64,000 nucleotides of DNA from Panicum virgatum (lineage: Eukaryota; Streptophyta; Magnoliopsida; Poales; Poaceae), in contig NC_053147.1 of the NCBI RefSeq assembly GCF_016808335.1, positions 17,284,913-17,348,912 on the forward strand, in the 5' to 3' direction. This document shows positions 24,008 through 34,403 of this stretch, one piece after another. The notes below the pieces were generated by a model, which was not told the DNA's origin, made no database searches, and saw only the letters and a program-made list of their open reading frames with translations. Both the position numbers and the translations under genes were made by a program. Within the stretch, counting starts at the first letter, position 1, and every line of letters starts with the position of its first letter.

Positions 24008-24880
24008 TCATGGGGACTCTTCCTGGATCCTAAGAGGGCGCTTCTTCAGTGGAAGATACTGATCCATCACGTCATCTTCGGTCTGAGTACCTTTATCCCA
24101 GTGGGTTTCTTCGGGTTCTTCTTCTTCGGTCTGAGTGCCTACGTCCCAATGGGTTTCCATGGGTTCTTCTTCTTCCTCCTCTATCCACCCACCTATTCCT
24201 CTGCGAGCCTCGTACTCTTGCATTCGGGCTTGGAGAGCGGCTAGGGAATTCTCGGCGCGTGTGGCTCTTGTCTGTTGTTCTTCCAGTTCTGCTTCACATT
24301 CTTGCATTTGGACTTGGAGAGCGGCTAGGGAATACTCAGCATGTGCGGCTCTTGTTCGTTGTTCATCCAGCTCTTGGGTTGCCTTCTCTGCTCTGTGGAC
24401 TTGTTGCTTCAGTTGTGCCGCTTGTTCGCGGTAGAGCTCAACCAGGCCGGTGAGATAGATGGAAAGGTGGGAGACCGTATCTTCCAGGTCTTCTTCTTCT
24501 TCTCTTCCGAGTCTCCTCATCCGGGCAATCCATGTGCGTCCTCTTCCTTCAGTCGGCGGGAAAAATCCCATAGGAGTCCGCTGAAGGTGATGCCTGTAGA
24601 TCACCCGTAGACGTCGCAGGGCTTTACAGGCGGCATTTCGATAGGTGTCCGGGAAGCGAAAACCAGTGGTGGAGATGAACCAAGGGTCCACATCTAGGTA
24701 GCGGGTGCTCTTTCCCATGAAGATCATTAGGTCGCACCGAAGAGTGCCCTTGGAGTCGTACTCCCGGTAGACAAACTCTGGTGGGTCCACATCTCCGATG
24801 CGTTCCAGGCTGAGTATCAGTAACTTGGGAAGGCCGGGCTTTGCGTGGCAGATTCTACCAATCCATCCATTGTCAGCCAT
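24008..24880 (-). CDS. Pre-gag accessory ORF A of outer Gypsy element
   Basis: A 290-residue open frame with ATG at 24880, ~130 bp after the PBS, intact despite the decay of gag-pol. The N-terminal ~130 residues hold aromatic and Cys-containing motifs shared with ORF B (YDSKGTLRCDLM, TTGFRFPDTYRNAACKALR, TPMGFFPPTE). The middle is an amphipathic coiled coil containing two near-identical tandem units (RAAHAEYSLAALQVQMQE and RATRAENSLAALQARMQE). The C-terminus is acidic with a duplicated THWDxGTQTE motif. I do not recognise a characterised family. Extra ORFs ahead of gag are known from some plant Gypsy lineages, but their role is unclear. Confidence 0.75.
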   Translation of the reverse strand: MADNGWIGRICHAKPGLPKLLILSLERIGDVDPPEFVYREYDSKGTLRCDLMIFMGKSTRYLDVDPWFISTTGFRFPDTYRNAACKALRRLRVIYRHHLQRTPMGFFPPTEGRGRTWIARMRRLGREEEEDLEDTVSHLSIYLTGLVELYREQAAQLKQQVHRAEKATQELDEQRTRAAHAEYSLAALQVQMQECEAELEEQQTRATRAENSLAALQARMQEYEARRGIGGWIEEEEEEPMETHWDVGTQTEEEEPEETHWDKGTQTEDDVMDQYLPLKKRPLRIQEESP

Positions 24881-25007
24881 CTGGAACTGGGCAAGAACCA
24901 GTGGTGAGTGTTTGTGTGAAAGAAGGATTAAGGAAAGAAAAGTCCTAGTGAAAAAGGGCCAGAAAAAAGGGTTTCGCTCCTAGGGTCATGTCCTACGGCC
25001 AACCTAC

Positions 25008-25020
25008 GGCTCTGATACCA
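25008..25020 (-). other. Primer binding site of outer Gypsy element
   Basis: The minus strand reads TGGTATCAGAGCC two bases after the 5' LTR end. This exactly matches the complement of the initiator tRNA-Met 3' end. Confidence 0.88.
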
Positions 25021-25022
25021 TC

Positions 25023-27048
25023 TGAAGCGTCCCCTCATAAGAGAAGACTTAAATGTGATACAAACATCAGTCCCAGGAGGCTGATCACACATTTATTACA
25101 TCAGATGGTTCATCACCGTACAACTCTACGCGGTAGTGAGCAGAGAAGCGGCACTATCGCGAGGATTACAATCCACACAGACGCAACGATGTTAAATACA
25201 AAAAGGGGGTCATCAGAGTATTGCACCATGCGGTATCTCCTGCGGGTGACCCTAATCCACAGGCAAGGCTGGGTGCAGGACTGTACCCTACTCGACGTCC
25301 TCTGGAACGAAGTCTGGGTCTTCCTCTGTAAAAATTAAGAATGGGGTGAGTACAAATGTACTCAGCAAGTCCAACCACACCCACGGAGGGGGTATAAACA
25401 GAATATAATGCACAGGGTAAATCAAGGATAAGGCTAGGGTTTGATTTGAGGAAAGCAATATTTTATGCAGGGGTTCATTTTAAGGAAAGCATTTCTAAAA
25501 CCAGTTTTCTTATACCAAGTAACATGAAGGGTTGATCCACACGGGATCCAAGTTTTAGACTGCTATCGGACTCCTCATCCGCCGTAGCACACGGCACAAC
25601 TGCCGGACACATTTCCAAAACAACTCACGCCAACCCATCCCAAAATAAACACTAGTTATGTGACCACACTGTAACTCGCCCAGTACCATGGGCGCGCCTA
25701 TTCGAATAGATTCTTAACTCTGTAGAGGTGTGCAACTTTACCCACAAGCGGGGTACCGCAACTCGATCACCTTAGTGTCGGTGCAGATCCCAACAAAGTC
25801 ATTACCCACCTTAGCTAAACCTGACTAGCCATCACGGGATGCATCAAGGGGTCATCGACCTTTCACCTAGGTTTAACCGGGGCATAAGTCACTCGGGGCT
25901 TATCCCTTCTCCTTAGTCACCCGTTGCTCTCAGCTCTCCTGATGGCTATCAGACTAACTAGTGGGATTTATTCTAAGCCGTTGCCCATACAACGGTCGAG
26001 TGGTTTGCACGATAGTGGAGTTAGGTGAGATGACACACCAACTCGGTCCTTAGTTGTGACAAGATGGATATCTCCCTTCCTTGCCCTGTCACACCGGCAC
26101 GAGCACACCAAACGGCAAATCACACCAAAATGCCATCCATCCCGTCTAGACTCATCTTTCGAAAATCCACTTTTATCCCTTCCCACACCCACACACACAC
26201 ACCTTTTCTTTATAAAATCAGTTGTATTGTGTATAAGATCCTAAGCGTTATAGCAGCGATTAATGTCCAAACAAAATCAGACATTAATCTAGGTGGTAAA
26301 GGAATGGTTATAACAAATCAAGGGGCGGCTCGGGCGGTCGGAGTGCGGCGTGGCTCGGGGGCGTGCGTGCGTGGGCAGGCGGCCGCTGGGCGCGCGCGTC
26401 CATGTGGGCCAAGTGCGGCGGCGGGAAGAGCGTGGAGGAGGGAGCGGCGCGGCTGGGCGTGCGCGACAGGGGAGGAAGGGGGCCGGGGCAGGCCGGGCCG
26501 AGCCGTGCTCGGGGCAAAGAGAGGGAAGGGAGGAAGGAGAGGGAGAGAAATAGAAAAGAGAAAAAGAAAAGGGAGAAAAGAAAAGGAAAAGGGAAAAAGA
26601 GAAGAGGAGATGGGAAAAAAGAAATGGAGAAAAAGAGAAGAGGAAATGGGAAAAGGGAAAAAGGGGAAGAAAAAGGAGGGGGCGAGTGCGCACCGGCGGC
26701 GACCGCGGCCGCGGTCGGCCACGCGCGGCATTGGTCACGCGTGCGCGGGCCAGGGGAGGTGGGGCACGCGCGGCGCTTGCGGCCAAGCGGCGCTTTGGTG
26801 CACGCAGCAGGGAGGAGAGTGAGGAAGGAGAGAGAAAAAGAGAAGAGAGATTCACGGCGACAATCGCGACGGGCGGTGAGGAAAAAGAGAGAAGGGTTCG
26901 GTCGACGTTTGAAATCGGATGACAGGACAACGGAAAAACTGGAAAGAGATTAGGGTCTAGGGATAACTGAGCTCAACGATGAAAAAGAGTTTTGAAAAAA
27001 AATATTTTTAGCGTGTGATTTATTTGGTGCATTTTTCGGGTCGTTACA
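25023..27048 (-). repeat. 5' LTR of outer Gypsy element (2.0 kb, internally deleted)
   Basis: It shares both termini with 3124-6429 but lacks ~1.54 kb, with the junction near 26321 where AATCAAGGGG meets CGGCTCGGGCGG. It retains ~265 bp (25797-26064) missing from the other LTR. The 26.3-26.9 kb part is GA/GC-rich and generates spurious ORFs. Confidence 0.9.
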
Positions 27049-27053
27049 ACAAG
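27049..27053. repeat. Right target-site duplication of outer Gypsy element (ACAAG)
   Basis: Identical to 3119-3123 and directly follows the CA end of the right LTR. Confidence 0.92.
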
Positions 27054-27104
27054 CTAGCTTGTTTGTTGCCCCTCCACGTTCCCAGAGGGTGGGTTAGATA
27101 CTTA

Positions 27105-27303
27105 GGCCTCCTCCAACGGGTTAGCTTATCGCTGGTTTTGAATGATGTGGCGGAAAAAATAATGACAAGATTCCTTTCGCTAGCGTTGGTTCCGTCGACA
27201 GGCGAGAGTGCTCCCCTCCTCCCAAACACGTATTCCAAGACATTGCTGCTGTCGTGCCGGCTGCCGAAATCGTCAGAGCCAGCGATAACCGCTGGAGGAG
27301 GCC
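27105..27303. mobile_element. 199-bp Tourist-like MITE, TSD TTA
   Basis: Inverted ends GGCCTCCTCCAACGG and CCGCTGGAGGAGGCC are flanked by TTA at 27102-27104 and 27304-27306. A TTA/TAA duplication is the hallmark of PIF/Harbinger-derived MITEs. No coding capacity. Confidence 0.85.
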
Positions 27304-27306
27304 TTA

Positions 27307-27998
27307 GCTATATAGTACTATTCACTTATCAAAGTTAAGCAATGCATGCAAGCTACCAGTTCATCTCTGCACTACCCAGCGGGTCGATCAGTTAAAATAA
27401 ACCACACGCACTTCCAGAAAGCAGCCAGATTACAGAAGGAGGATGATTGGAGTATTCCGACTGACAGAGCGCGCGCGTGGCCGTGGGTGGTGGCCTGGGT
27501 GGGTGCTCTCTCCGATCCCCATCTCGCGTCGTTATTAGTATTAGTTATTTAGTCTACTGATGGGAAAGTGAGAGAGAAAAGAAAAAAATTATTTTATACT
27601 ATTGGATTTATATATTCATCTCACATGTTTTTTAACTACATGAAATAAATTAGTTATTTGTTCATCGCTAGTGATTTTCTCTCCTACTTTTTTGTTAGAA
27701 TGTCAAATCAGGTTAACTAAATAGCTAACTATTGTGGACGTCCTTTGAAATGGAAAAAACAGGCTCGATTCGGCACTGGCGGCCAGTGCTGGAGGCACTG
27801 GTCATACATGGTGAATATATATCGTGTGATATGATCAATCAGACCAAACTGATCCACTATATGTGATCGTGGATTCGTGGTTGCCGCTTGCCGGCTCGCA
27901 TGACAGTCCGGCCGAATCGGTCGCTGTCGGGCTAAGAAAAGACGACCGCAAAAGTGTCGACGATGACGGCGACGAAGGCGACACCGACGACTGCTGAC
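27307..27998. other. Intergenic sequence, no gene seen
   Basis: AT-rich and mixed sequence between two MITEs. No reading frame resembles a known family. ACAAG-type remnants are absent. Confidence 0.4.
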
Positions 27999-28594
27999 CA
28001 GGGTTTTATTTCCCAACCGGTTACCGCCGCCCTCCGGTATCGGTTTACCGGACCGGTTAGGCCGGTAACCGGTGGAAACCGGTTAAATTCAAATCCAAAT
28101 TCAAATAAATTCAAATTTTCCCGTGCAACCGGTTCCGACCGGTTTACCGACCGGTTTGACCGGTTTACCGGCCGGTTTTACCGGTTTACCGGTCGGTTTG
28201 ACCGGTTTGAAATTCAAAAGCTCCCGTGCAACCGGTTTACCGGCCGGTTTTACCGGTTTACCAACCGGTTTGACCGGTTTACCGGCCGGTTTGACCGGTT
28301 TGATCGGTGGGTCTTCATGGGCCGGCCCATTTTTTTCTTTTTCTTTTTTAATTTAACTTTAAATTCCCACAAACTATACTAAATGAATGAATTTTTGAGA
28401 AAATTTGACACCATTAGATTCATCACACCTTGAAGTATTTTTAGGAATTTTTTGGGAATTTTTCATTTTTTGAATTTAAATTTAAAATTTGAATTTTGGC
28501 CGGTTGGGTACCGGCCGGAACCGGAACCGGACCGGACCGGTTTGACCGGTAACCGGTCAAACCGGACCGGTTCCCACCGGTTAGGTTAACCTTG
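27999..28594. mobile_element. Non-autonomous hAT-type element with ACCGGTTT repeats, TSD CTGCTGAC
   Basis: An ~596-bp element starting CAGGGTTTTATTTCCC and ending GGTTAACCTTG. It is flanked by a perfect 8-bp duplication CTGCTGAC at 27991-27998 and 28595-28602, diagnostic of hAT transposition. The interior is packed with variants of (GACCGGTTTACCGGCCGGTTT) and has no transposase. A second copy is at 42301-42894. Confidence 0.9.
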
Positions 28595-28602
28595 CTGCTG
28601 AC

Positions 28603-29594
28603 AAGCGAGAACCCTTGCCCTCAACTTCTTCTCATCTGTCTCTTGCTAGTAACGAACAAAAAAAACGGGCGTGTTGGGCCCCGGGTTGCATGGACGACTA
28701 CTGGAGAAGGTGTTTTCTGCTTGCACGCCGTGCTGGCGCTCTGAATTCTGACGAACGGTGGTGTACTCTATATTATCTGAATCTGTCTCTCGATGCCCGA
28801 TCAGGATTCAGGCGAAGCGTGAATCACGCGTGCATCCCAACACGTACGCGCGCACGGCCCAGGTGGATACTCCCCGAGAACTATTGCCAATGCCTAGCCG
28901 TAGTCCGGCGGCCGGGCCGGGAGCCTGGGAGTTCGAATCTGCCGGAGGAACGACGACGCGCGGCGGCGAGGCTATGGTCGCGGGCCCCGCGCCACGGCGA
29001 GATGCCAGTGTGCGCGGCGCAGGTGCCAGTGCCACCTCGCGCGCCGGTCGGCGTCACCGCGCGCGTGGCGCCGCTGGCTTGCCTTGGCGCGAGGAAACGG
29101 GTGCCGTGCGGCGGGGCCGGCACGCGCGGCACGAGCCCCTCGCGTGTCCGCCTGGTGCTTCGCCGCGTGTGGCGTACCGCGTACGCGCACCCACACACCT
29201 TGTTGAGTGGTCGAAACACTGGACAACCGGCGTTCCGTCCGCGGGCTGGATTGCTGGTCCAGCGCGCACGGCGCACCTGCGCCAGCCGCGGAAGGCAAGC
29301 GCTGGGATTTTCTTGGAATCGGGGCAAAATTCCAAGATTTCTTTTTGTTTTTGAGATACATTCCAAGATTTCTTCTGGCCTGATGCTTTAGTTGATTGGG
29401 CCTAATAACGAAGAAGGTGAGAAGAAGGCCTGATGCAACGTGCAAAAAAGCTCGTTCCGTCCAGTACACCTAGGCCCAGTTGACGGACTTTGGACACAGA
29501 AAAGAAAACTGTCGCCATTAACCATTTGGCCCACGAGCTCTTGACTGAACTCTTATAGGAGTACTACGAAACGAAAAAAAAACACAAAGAGCTG
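28603..29594. other. Intergenic sequence, no supported gene
   Basis: GC-rich from 28800 to 29300 with a 258-codon frame on plus (28615-29391) and competing frames on minus. Composition explains all of them and none has a recognisable domain. It may be a fragment of a former gene or a captured exon. Confidence 0.35.
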
Positions 29595-29850
29595 CTCTCT
29601 CCGTTCTGAAATGTAAATCATTTTGGTTTGTCCTAAGTCAAATTATTTTAAATTTAATTAAGTTTATAGAAAAAAGTAATAATATTTTGAATGTCAAATG
29701 AGAATAATTAAATCCATTATGAAATATACTTTTCTTAATTTACTTATTTGATGTGTTAGATGCTAGTATTTTTCTCTATAAATTTGGTCAAACTTAGACT
29801 ACTTTGACTTATGACAATATAAAATAACTTACATTTCAGAACGAAGAGAG
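29595..29850. mobile_element. Stowaway-like MITE
   Basis: The inverted ends CTCTCTCCGTTCTGAAATG and its complement CATTTCAGAACGAAGAGAG enclose ~220 bp of AT-rich DNA. TA follows the right end (29851-29852). The CTC(C/T)CTCCGTTC style is that of grass Stowaway (Tc1/Mariner-type) elements. Confidence 0.75.
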
Positions 29851-30033
29851 TATGTAAGAGTAAGACTGTATGCGTACATGCCACTCTAATATAGGATGTG
29901 AGATGGGTAAGAAATGCATTAGCACGGGTCCCTCGTTCAGAAGAGTAGGGAGCCTTCTGTGTCACAATGCTTATTAATACGGTGGAGAATAAGATGGGGT
30001 CCGCTTAACAAAAAAGATCATCCATCCCCAACC

Positions 30034-30630
30034 GTGTTTTTTGGGTATTTTGACTCTTTTTTTAAAACTATTTACAATAGTAAACCGCTCAGAAAACTAT
30101 TTCTAAATCTGACCCATCAAAGATACGCCAATTAAATTGGCGCTGAATGTTACTTCAACCACGCCAAAGCAATTGGCGCGGTAGTCCCATCGTTGAATGT
30201 CGAGCTGGCATGGTCAATCTGACGTGACTCTAATCCCGCGCCAATTGCTCTGGCGCGGATCCCCCCCCCCAAATGGATCTATTCCCCGTTTGATTGTGAG
30301 CCAGGAGTCCATAATGACCGCGCCAAGTCCGTAATGGATCATATGGACTTTGGGCTCACAATCAAACGGGAAATAGATCCGTTACGGGGGAATCGACCGC
30401 GCCAGGGCAATTGGCGTGGGATTAGAGCCACGTCAGATCTGGTGCTGGTCAACATGCCAGTTCGACATTCAACGACGGGACTATCGCGTCAGTTGCTTTG
30501 GCGTGGTTGAAGTAACATTCAGCGCCAATTTAATTGGTGTATCTTTGATGGGTCAGATTTGAAAATAGTTTTCTGAGCGGTTTACTATTGTAAATAGTTT
30601 AAAAAAAAGGTCAAAATATCAAAAAAATAC
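30034..30630. repeat. ~600-bp long inverted repeat (fold-back / hairpin element)
   Basis: The left arm runs from about 30034 (GTGTTTTTTGGGTATTTTGA) to 30303 and the right arm from 30352 to 30630, complementary over nearly the full length with scattered mismatches and a central ~48-nt loop. Recurrent GCGCCAATTG motifs lie in both arms. It has no ORF. It could be a fold-back (Mutator- or MITE-type) transposon. If transcribed it would form a long hairpin. Confidence 0.85.
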
Positions 30631-30673
30631 TCCCCAACCTCCATCACCCCTTTGGAATAGAAATAATGTACAT

Positions 30674-32560
30674 GTAACATCCCGAAAATCCACTCAAATA
30701 AATTACTCACTAAAAATGTTTTTCAAAATCTTTTCATCGCCGAGCTCGAATTTTTTCCGTCGATTCGTCGCCCTAGCACCAAACCCAATCTCCGTCCCGA
30801 CACCAAAATCAATCATTGTTTAAAATTTCCCTATTCTACTCGTTCCTCGTGCACGTCGCTTTTCTCCTTTTCTTTTTCCCTTCTCCTTTCTTCCTTCTTC
30901 TCTTTTTTTCCTTCCTGCTCCTTGCCCACACACAGACTCTCTGTGCCCACGCGCTGCACGCAAGTCCCTGTGCCCCCACGCGCACCACGCGCCCGTTATG
31001 CCCGGCGCGCCGCTCGGCCCCTGCCCGAACCGTCTCGTCGTCCTGTGCCCGCTTCGCCGCTCGCACCACCGCTTTGCAACGCCGGGCGCCATTAATGGCC
31101 GCCCGAGATGCTCGCCGGCCGGCCACCGCTGCCCCCTCCCCTCCACCGCTTCTCCTCGCCTATAAATAGGCCTCCACCGCAGCCTTCCCCTCCACGAGCT
31201 CGCCCACCACCGCGCAGCCCCTGCCCAGCCCCCTAGCGCCGCCGCCACAGCCACCACAGCCGCCTCCCGCTGGCCGCCGTGGGCGCGCCTCCACAGGCCG
31301 CCTCCGATCAAAGTAAGTAGAGGAACCGGACCCCTTCGCTTTCCTCTCTCTTTTCCCCCTATCCCCGGCCGCCGTCGTGCTCCGGAGAGCCGGATCCCAT
31401 GGCGCCGTCCCCCGTTCTCCCCCTCCTCTGTTCGGCCTGGGTGTCGAGAGGAAGAAGAAAGGGCAAATTTGCCCTTAGCCCCTCCTCTTTTCCTTTTTCT
31501 TTTAAGAGCCCTCCCACCTCTCTAGCCCCTTTTCCAAGGAAGCCCTCCTCTTTTATTTCTTTAGAACACTAGCCCCTCCACCATATAAATATAATTCCAA
31601 ATGGACCCTTACCCTTTTCAGAGTAGCCCAAACACTTTCCAAAATTCTAATCAAGCCCCTGCCGTCTCAAAAGTAATTGCAAATAGGCCCTTGAACCTTT
31701 GTTCAGCCCCTAAACCCCTCTTTAACCTATCATTACATGCGCCAAAAATCCTCCAATTACCTCTAAACTTGACCATGCCACTTCCAACATTATGTCCACC
31801 ATGCCATTAGAAAATCTCCTGAAAATAATCTTCCTACCCTCATTTCTTCATTCGAGCTCAACGGAAAAGCTTTTATTTCTTTTTCTTTATTGTGTGCTTG
31901 TTTGTGTGCGCCGTAGATCACGGAGTGACCGAGGAGGAACCTGTCGATGAGCAGTACTGCGAGCAAGTGTGCGAGGAGCAGTACCGCGAGCCGGAGCCAG
32001 AAGACTCGTACCGCGAGCAGGACTTCCCGAAAGGATTCGGAGATGGCAAGTTCAATCTCATCCTTTGTTGCATATTTTGTCCCGGTTTTACAAACACAAC
32101 CTATTGGTTTATTTTACAAAACTGCATATGCTTTTACTGCTAAAACATGGTTGGATAGCCACCCCTTGACTTGTTATAACCATTCCTTGACCACCTAGAT
32201 TGATGTCTAAATATGATTCATTCTATGTGGATGTTAATCACTGCTAGAATTGCTTAGGATCTTATACTCGTTCTACTACATATCAGATATGATTGTTTAT
32301 AAATGAAAATGTGTGAGTGTGTGGGGAGGAAAAAAAGTGGATTTGTTGGAAAATAAATGAAAGATGTGTTTTGATGAGATGGGTGGCATTTCTGTGTGAA
32401 GTGTTAAAAGGTGTGCTTGACCCGGTGTGGTTGAGCAAGATGGGGAGATGTCCATCTTGTTACAATTAAGGACCGAGTTGTTGTGACATCTTGCCTAACT
32501 CAATCCATCGTGCAACCACTCGACCGTTGTATGTGGCAACGGTTTAGCATAAATCCCACT
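30674..32560 (+). mobile_element. Truncated LTR related to the outer Gypsy element
   Basis: It starts TGTAACATCCCGAAAATCC and matches the reverse complement of the 3124-6429 LTR in order: GA/GC-rich block, the stretch homologous to 4255-4437 (near 31900-32080), then TGGTTATAAC-type and ACGGTCGAGTGG-type sequence. It stops matching near 32560, so the LTR 3' end is missing. No internal element sequence follows. It is a relic of an older insertion in the opposite orientation to the main block. Confidence 0.75.
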
Positions 32561-32697
32561 AACAGTTTAATTTCTTGCTGCCGGCAGTAGTCCTACGATT
32601 CGGTAGTAATTCTTACCTGTCCTCACGATACGACCCGGTAGTAACTCTTAGAAAGGATGCATTTATTGTTTCTTACCTCCCATTGCGGGTACCCTAA

Positions 32698-32991
32698 GAG
32701 CATGGCTAATAATAAAGCCAAGTGTTTGGCTATAAGCAAAATAACAAGAGCCAAGCTATACAATAATTAGGCTCTTACTTGTCTTCAAATATTTTATTAT
32801 TATTATATGGTTACATTCTCTTTCCTATTGTCCTCATGTAGATCTTTATTAGGACCCACTATTACCTATGCATCCGTGCCCAACTTGGTGCTTAACTAGG
32901 AGCCAAGCTCTCTTCTCTCTCCTCCCTTCTCCCTTCCACATCATCAAAATTGCTGACTAGCTTGGCTATAAGCTCATTATTGTACCTGCTC
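32698..32991. mobile_element. Tourist-like MITE, TSD TAA
   Basis: Ends GAGCATGGCTAATAATAAAG and TTATTGTACCTGCTC are inverted and imperfect. TAA is present on both sides (32695-32697, 32992-32994). Non-coding, 294 bp. It belongs to the same end-type as 53115-53489 and 58417-58967. Confidence 0.8.
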
Positions 32992-33000
32992 TAATAACCA

Positions 33001-33328
33001 TTAGCAATACTTCTACTGAATTATTCAGAAAAAAACACCCACCCATTCACACAAATAAAAAAGGTTACCAGCTGCGACTCTACATCCTCCCAAGAAAAAC
33101 CTCCCCCCCCTACAAACGGCCACAGTTCCTATGTACATTTAGTCTGTCTCTAAATACGCAAGTGAAGCATAAATGAATAATTTACAGACACATAAACCAA
33201 AAGGCCAAAAATATGAATATCTACATACAATCAGGACCCTCCACAAAATTAATTGCACGCAACATTGGGACGCCATGATGACAGAGGTTTCGGCCATGCA
33301 CTCTCTGATCCCTGATATGTGCTCACTG
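33001..33328 (-). other. Presumed 3' UTR and flank of the receptor kinase gene
   Basis: AT-rich sequence directly after the kinase stop codon at 33329. No polyadenylation site can be fixed by eye. Confidence 0.4.
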
Positions 33329-34230
33329 TCACTGGCTGCTAACGCTGGTTGTTGTGCTCATGCTGTCCCACGGAGCGTGCACGGTGTTAGGGAAGCGCGA
33401 CGCGACAAGCGCGTCTTCCTTCTTCTCCTTCGCGAACCCGCCCTCCTGGATGCTCCTCAGGGCGTCGAACACCTCCTTTATCGGCGGCCGCATCTCGCCG
33501 TTCTGCTGCAGGCACCGGAACGCCAGCTCCGCGACCATCGTCATCGCCTTCCGCGTCGCCTCGTCGGAGCCGTACCCGAGCCCCAGGTCCACCAGCTTCT
33601 CCAGCTGGCACTGCCGGATCTTGTTGACGGCCATGGCGGCCAGGTTGATCTCGCTGCGGTCCCGGGTCACGTCCACGGCGGGCTTGGACGAGATGAGCTC
33701 CACGAGCACCACGCCGAAGCTGTACACGTCGCTCCGGTCCGTCAATTGGTAGCACTGGTGGTACTCCGGGTCCACGTACCCCGGGGTGCCCTGCGGGGCG
33801 GTGGAGACGTGCGTGACGTCCAGCGGGAAGAGGCGGGACAGCCCGAAGTCGGCGACCTTGACGTGGAAGCCGGCGTCGAGGAGGATGTTGGTGGTCTTGA
33901 CGTCGCGGTGCACGATGGGGGGCTCCACGGCGTGCAGGTACGCGAGCGCCGCGGCCGCCTCGACGGCGACGCTCAGGCGGAGCGGCCACGGCAGCGCGCG
34001 CTCCGCCGCGCGGTGCCCGTGCAGGTGGTCCGCCACCGTGCCGTTGGGCACGAACTCATACACCAGCAGCAGCTCGCGGCTGCGGCTGGACGTGCACCCG
34101 TAGAACAGGACGAGGTTCGGGTGGCGCAGGCGTGAGAGGATGGCCGCCTCGTTGAGGAACTGCTCCACGCGCCGGCAGCTGTTGTTGTACAGCCGCTTCA
34201 CGGCCACCACGCGCCCGTCTCGGAGATGCC
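33329..34230 (-). CDS. LRK10L-like receptor kinase, kinase domain exon (last exon)
   Basis: The exon starts after an AG acceptor (34232-34231) and ends at a stop at 33329; 902 nt, phase matched to the exon at 34404-34688. It encodes most of a Ser/Thr kinase: VVAVKRLY with the ATP-anchoring Lys, NEAAILSRLRHPNLV (alphaC Glu), HRDVKTTNILLD (catalytic Asp, RD type), DFGLSRLF, an activation loop GTPGYVDPEYHQCYQLT, and DVYSFGVVLVELIS. All key residues are present. The closest type is the LEAF RUST 10-like (LRK10L) / WAK-associated kinase group, plasma-membrane receptor kinases with roles in pathogen and ABA responses in several plants. The catalytic part looks fully functional. Confidence 0.9.
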
Positions 34231-34403
34231 CTGAGCCCACCACCAATTCACCCAATCCCAAGTAAAAAATCACTTTCCAAAAGTGAAGAAAAAGCACCAA
34301 TTCACCCAATCCCAAGTAAAAAATCACGTTCCAAAAGTGAAGAAAAAAACTTAAGCAATCCGGCCAGGCTACGAGCGTTATCCAGCGGTCTGATGTGTAG
34401 TAC

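Larger units (their letters stand above)
3124..27048 (-). mobile_element. Ty3/Gypsy chromovirus (Tekay/Del-like), split by a nested Copia element
   Basis: The element is bounded by TG (3124) and CA (27048) and flanked by a perfect 5-bp target duplication ACAAG at 3119-3123 and 27049-27053. Transcription orientation is minus, so the 5' LTR is on the right (25023-27048) and the 3' LTR on the left (3124-6429). Order in element sense: LTR, PBS complementary to initiator tRNA-Met, two accessory ORFs, gag with a CCHC knuckle, protease, RT, RNase H, integrase, chromodomain, LTR. The integrase is interrupted at 7073/18743 by a Sirevirus-type element. The gag-pol frame carries at least eight stops and one frameshift, so the copy is dead. 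In a hand comparison of ~410 bp the LTRs differ at about 14 sites (~3.4%). Confidence 0.93.

Noticed and set aside
26064..26953. 252- and 213-codon frames in the right Gypsy LTR
   Set aside because: Same GA/GC-rich LTR sequence as 5697-6335; compositional artefacts.
28926..28960. GTTCGAATCTGCC resembling a tRNA T-loop
   Set aside because: The flanking bases do not form a T-stem and no acceptor or anticodon arm can be drawn.
28615..29391. 258-codon plus-strand frame
   Set aside because: Competing minus-strand frames of similar length, GC-driven composition, no recognisable domain.
30816..31311. Frames of 117 and 163 codons
   Set aside because: Inside a truncated Gypsy LTR; shadows of GC-rich sequence.
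31892..32143. Frame with a repeated EQY-C/R-E motif, also present at 4255-4437
   Set aside because: It recurs in the LTRs as part of the repeat; there is no start context and frame conservation is weak, so it is more likely non-coding LTR sequence.
33173..34135. 320-codon plus-strand frame
   Set aside because: Antisense shadow of the high-GC kinase exon.
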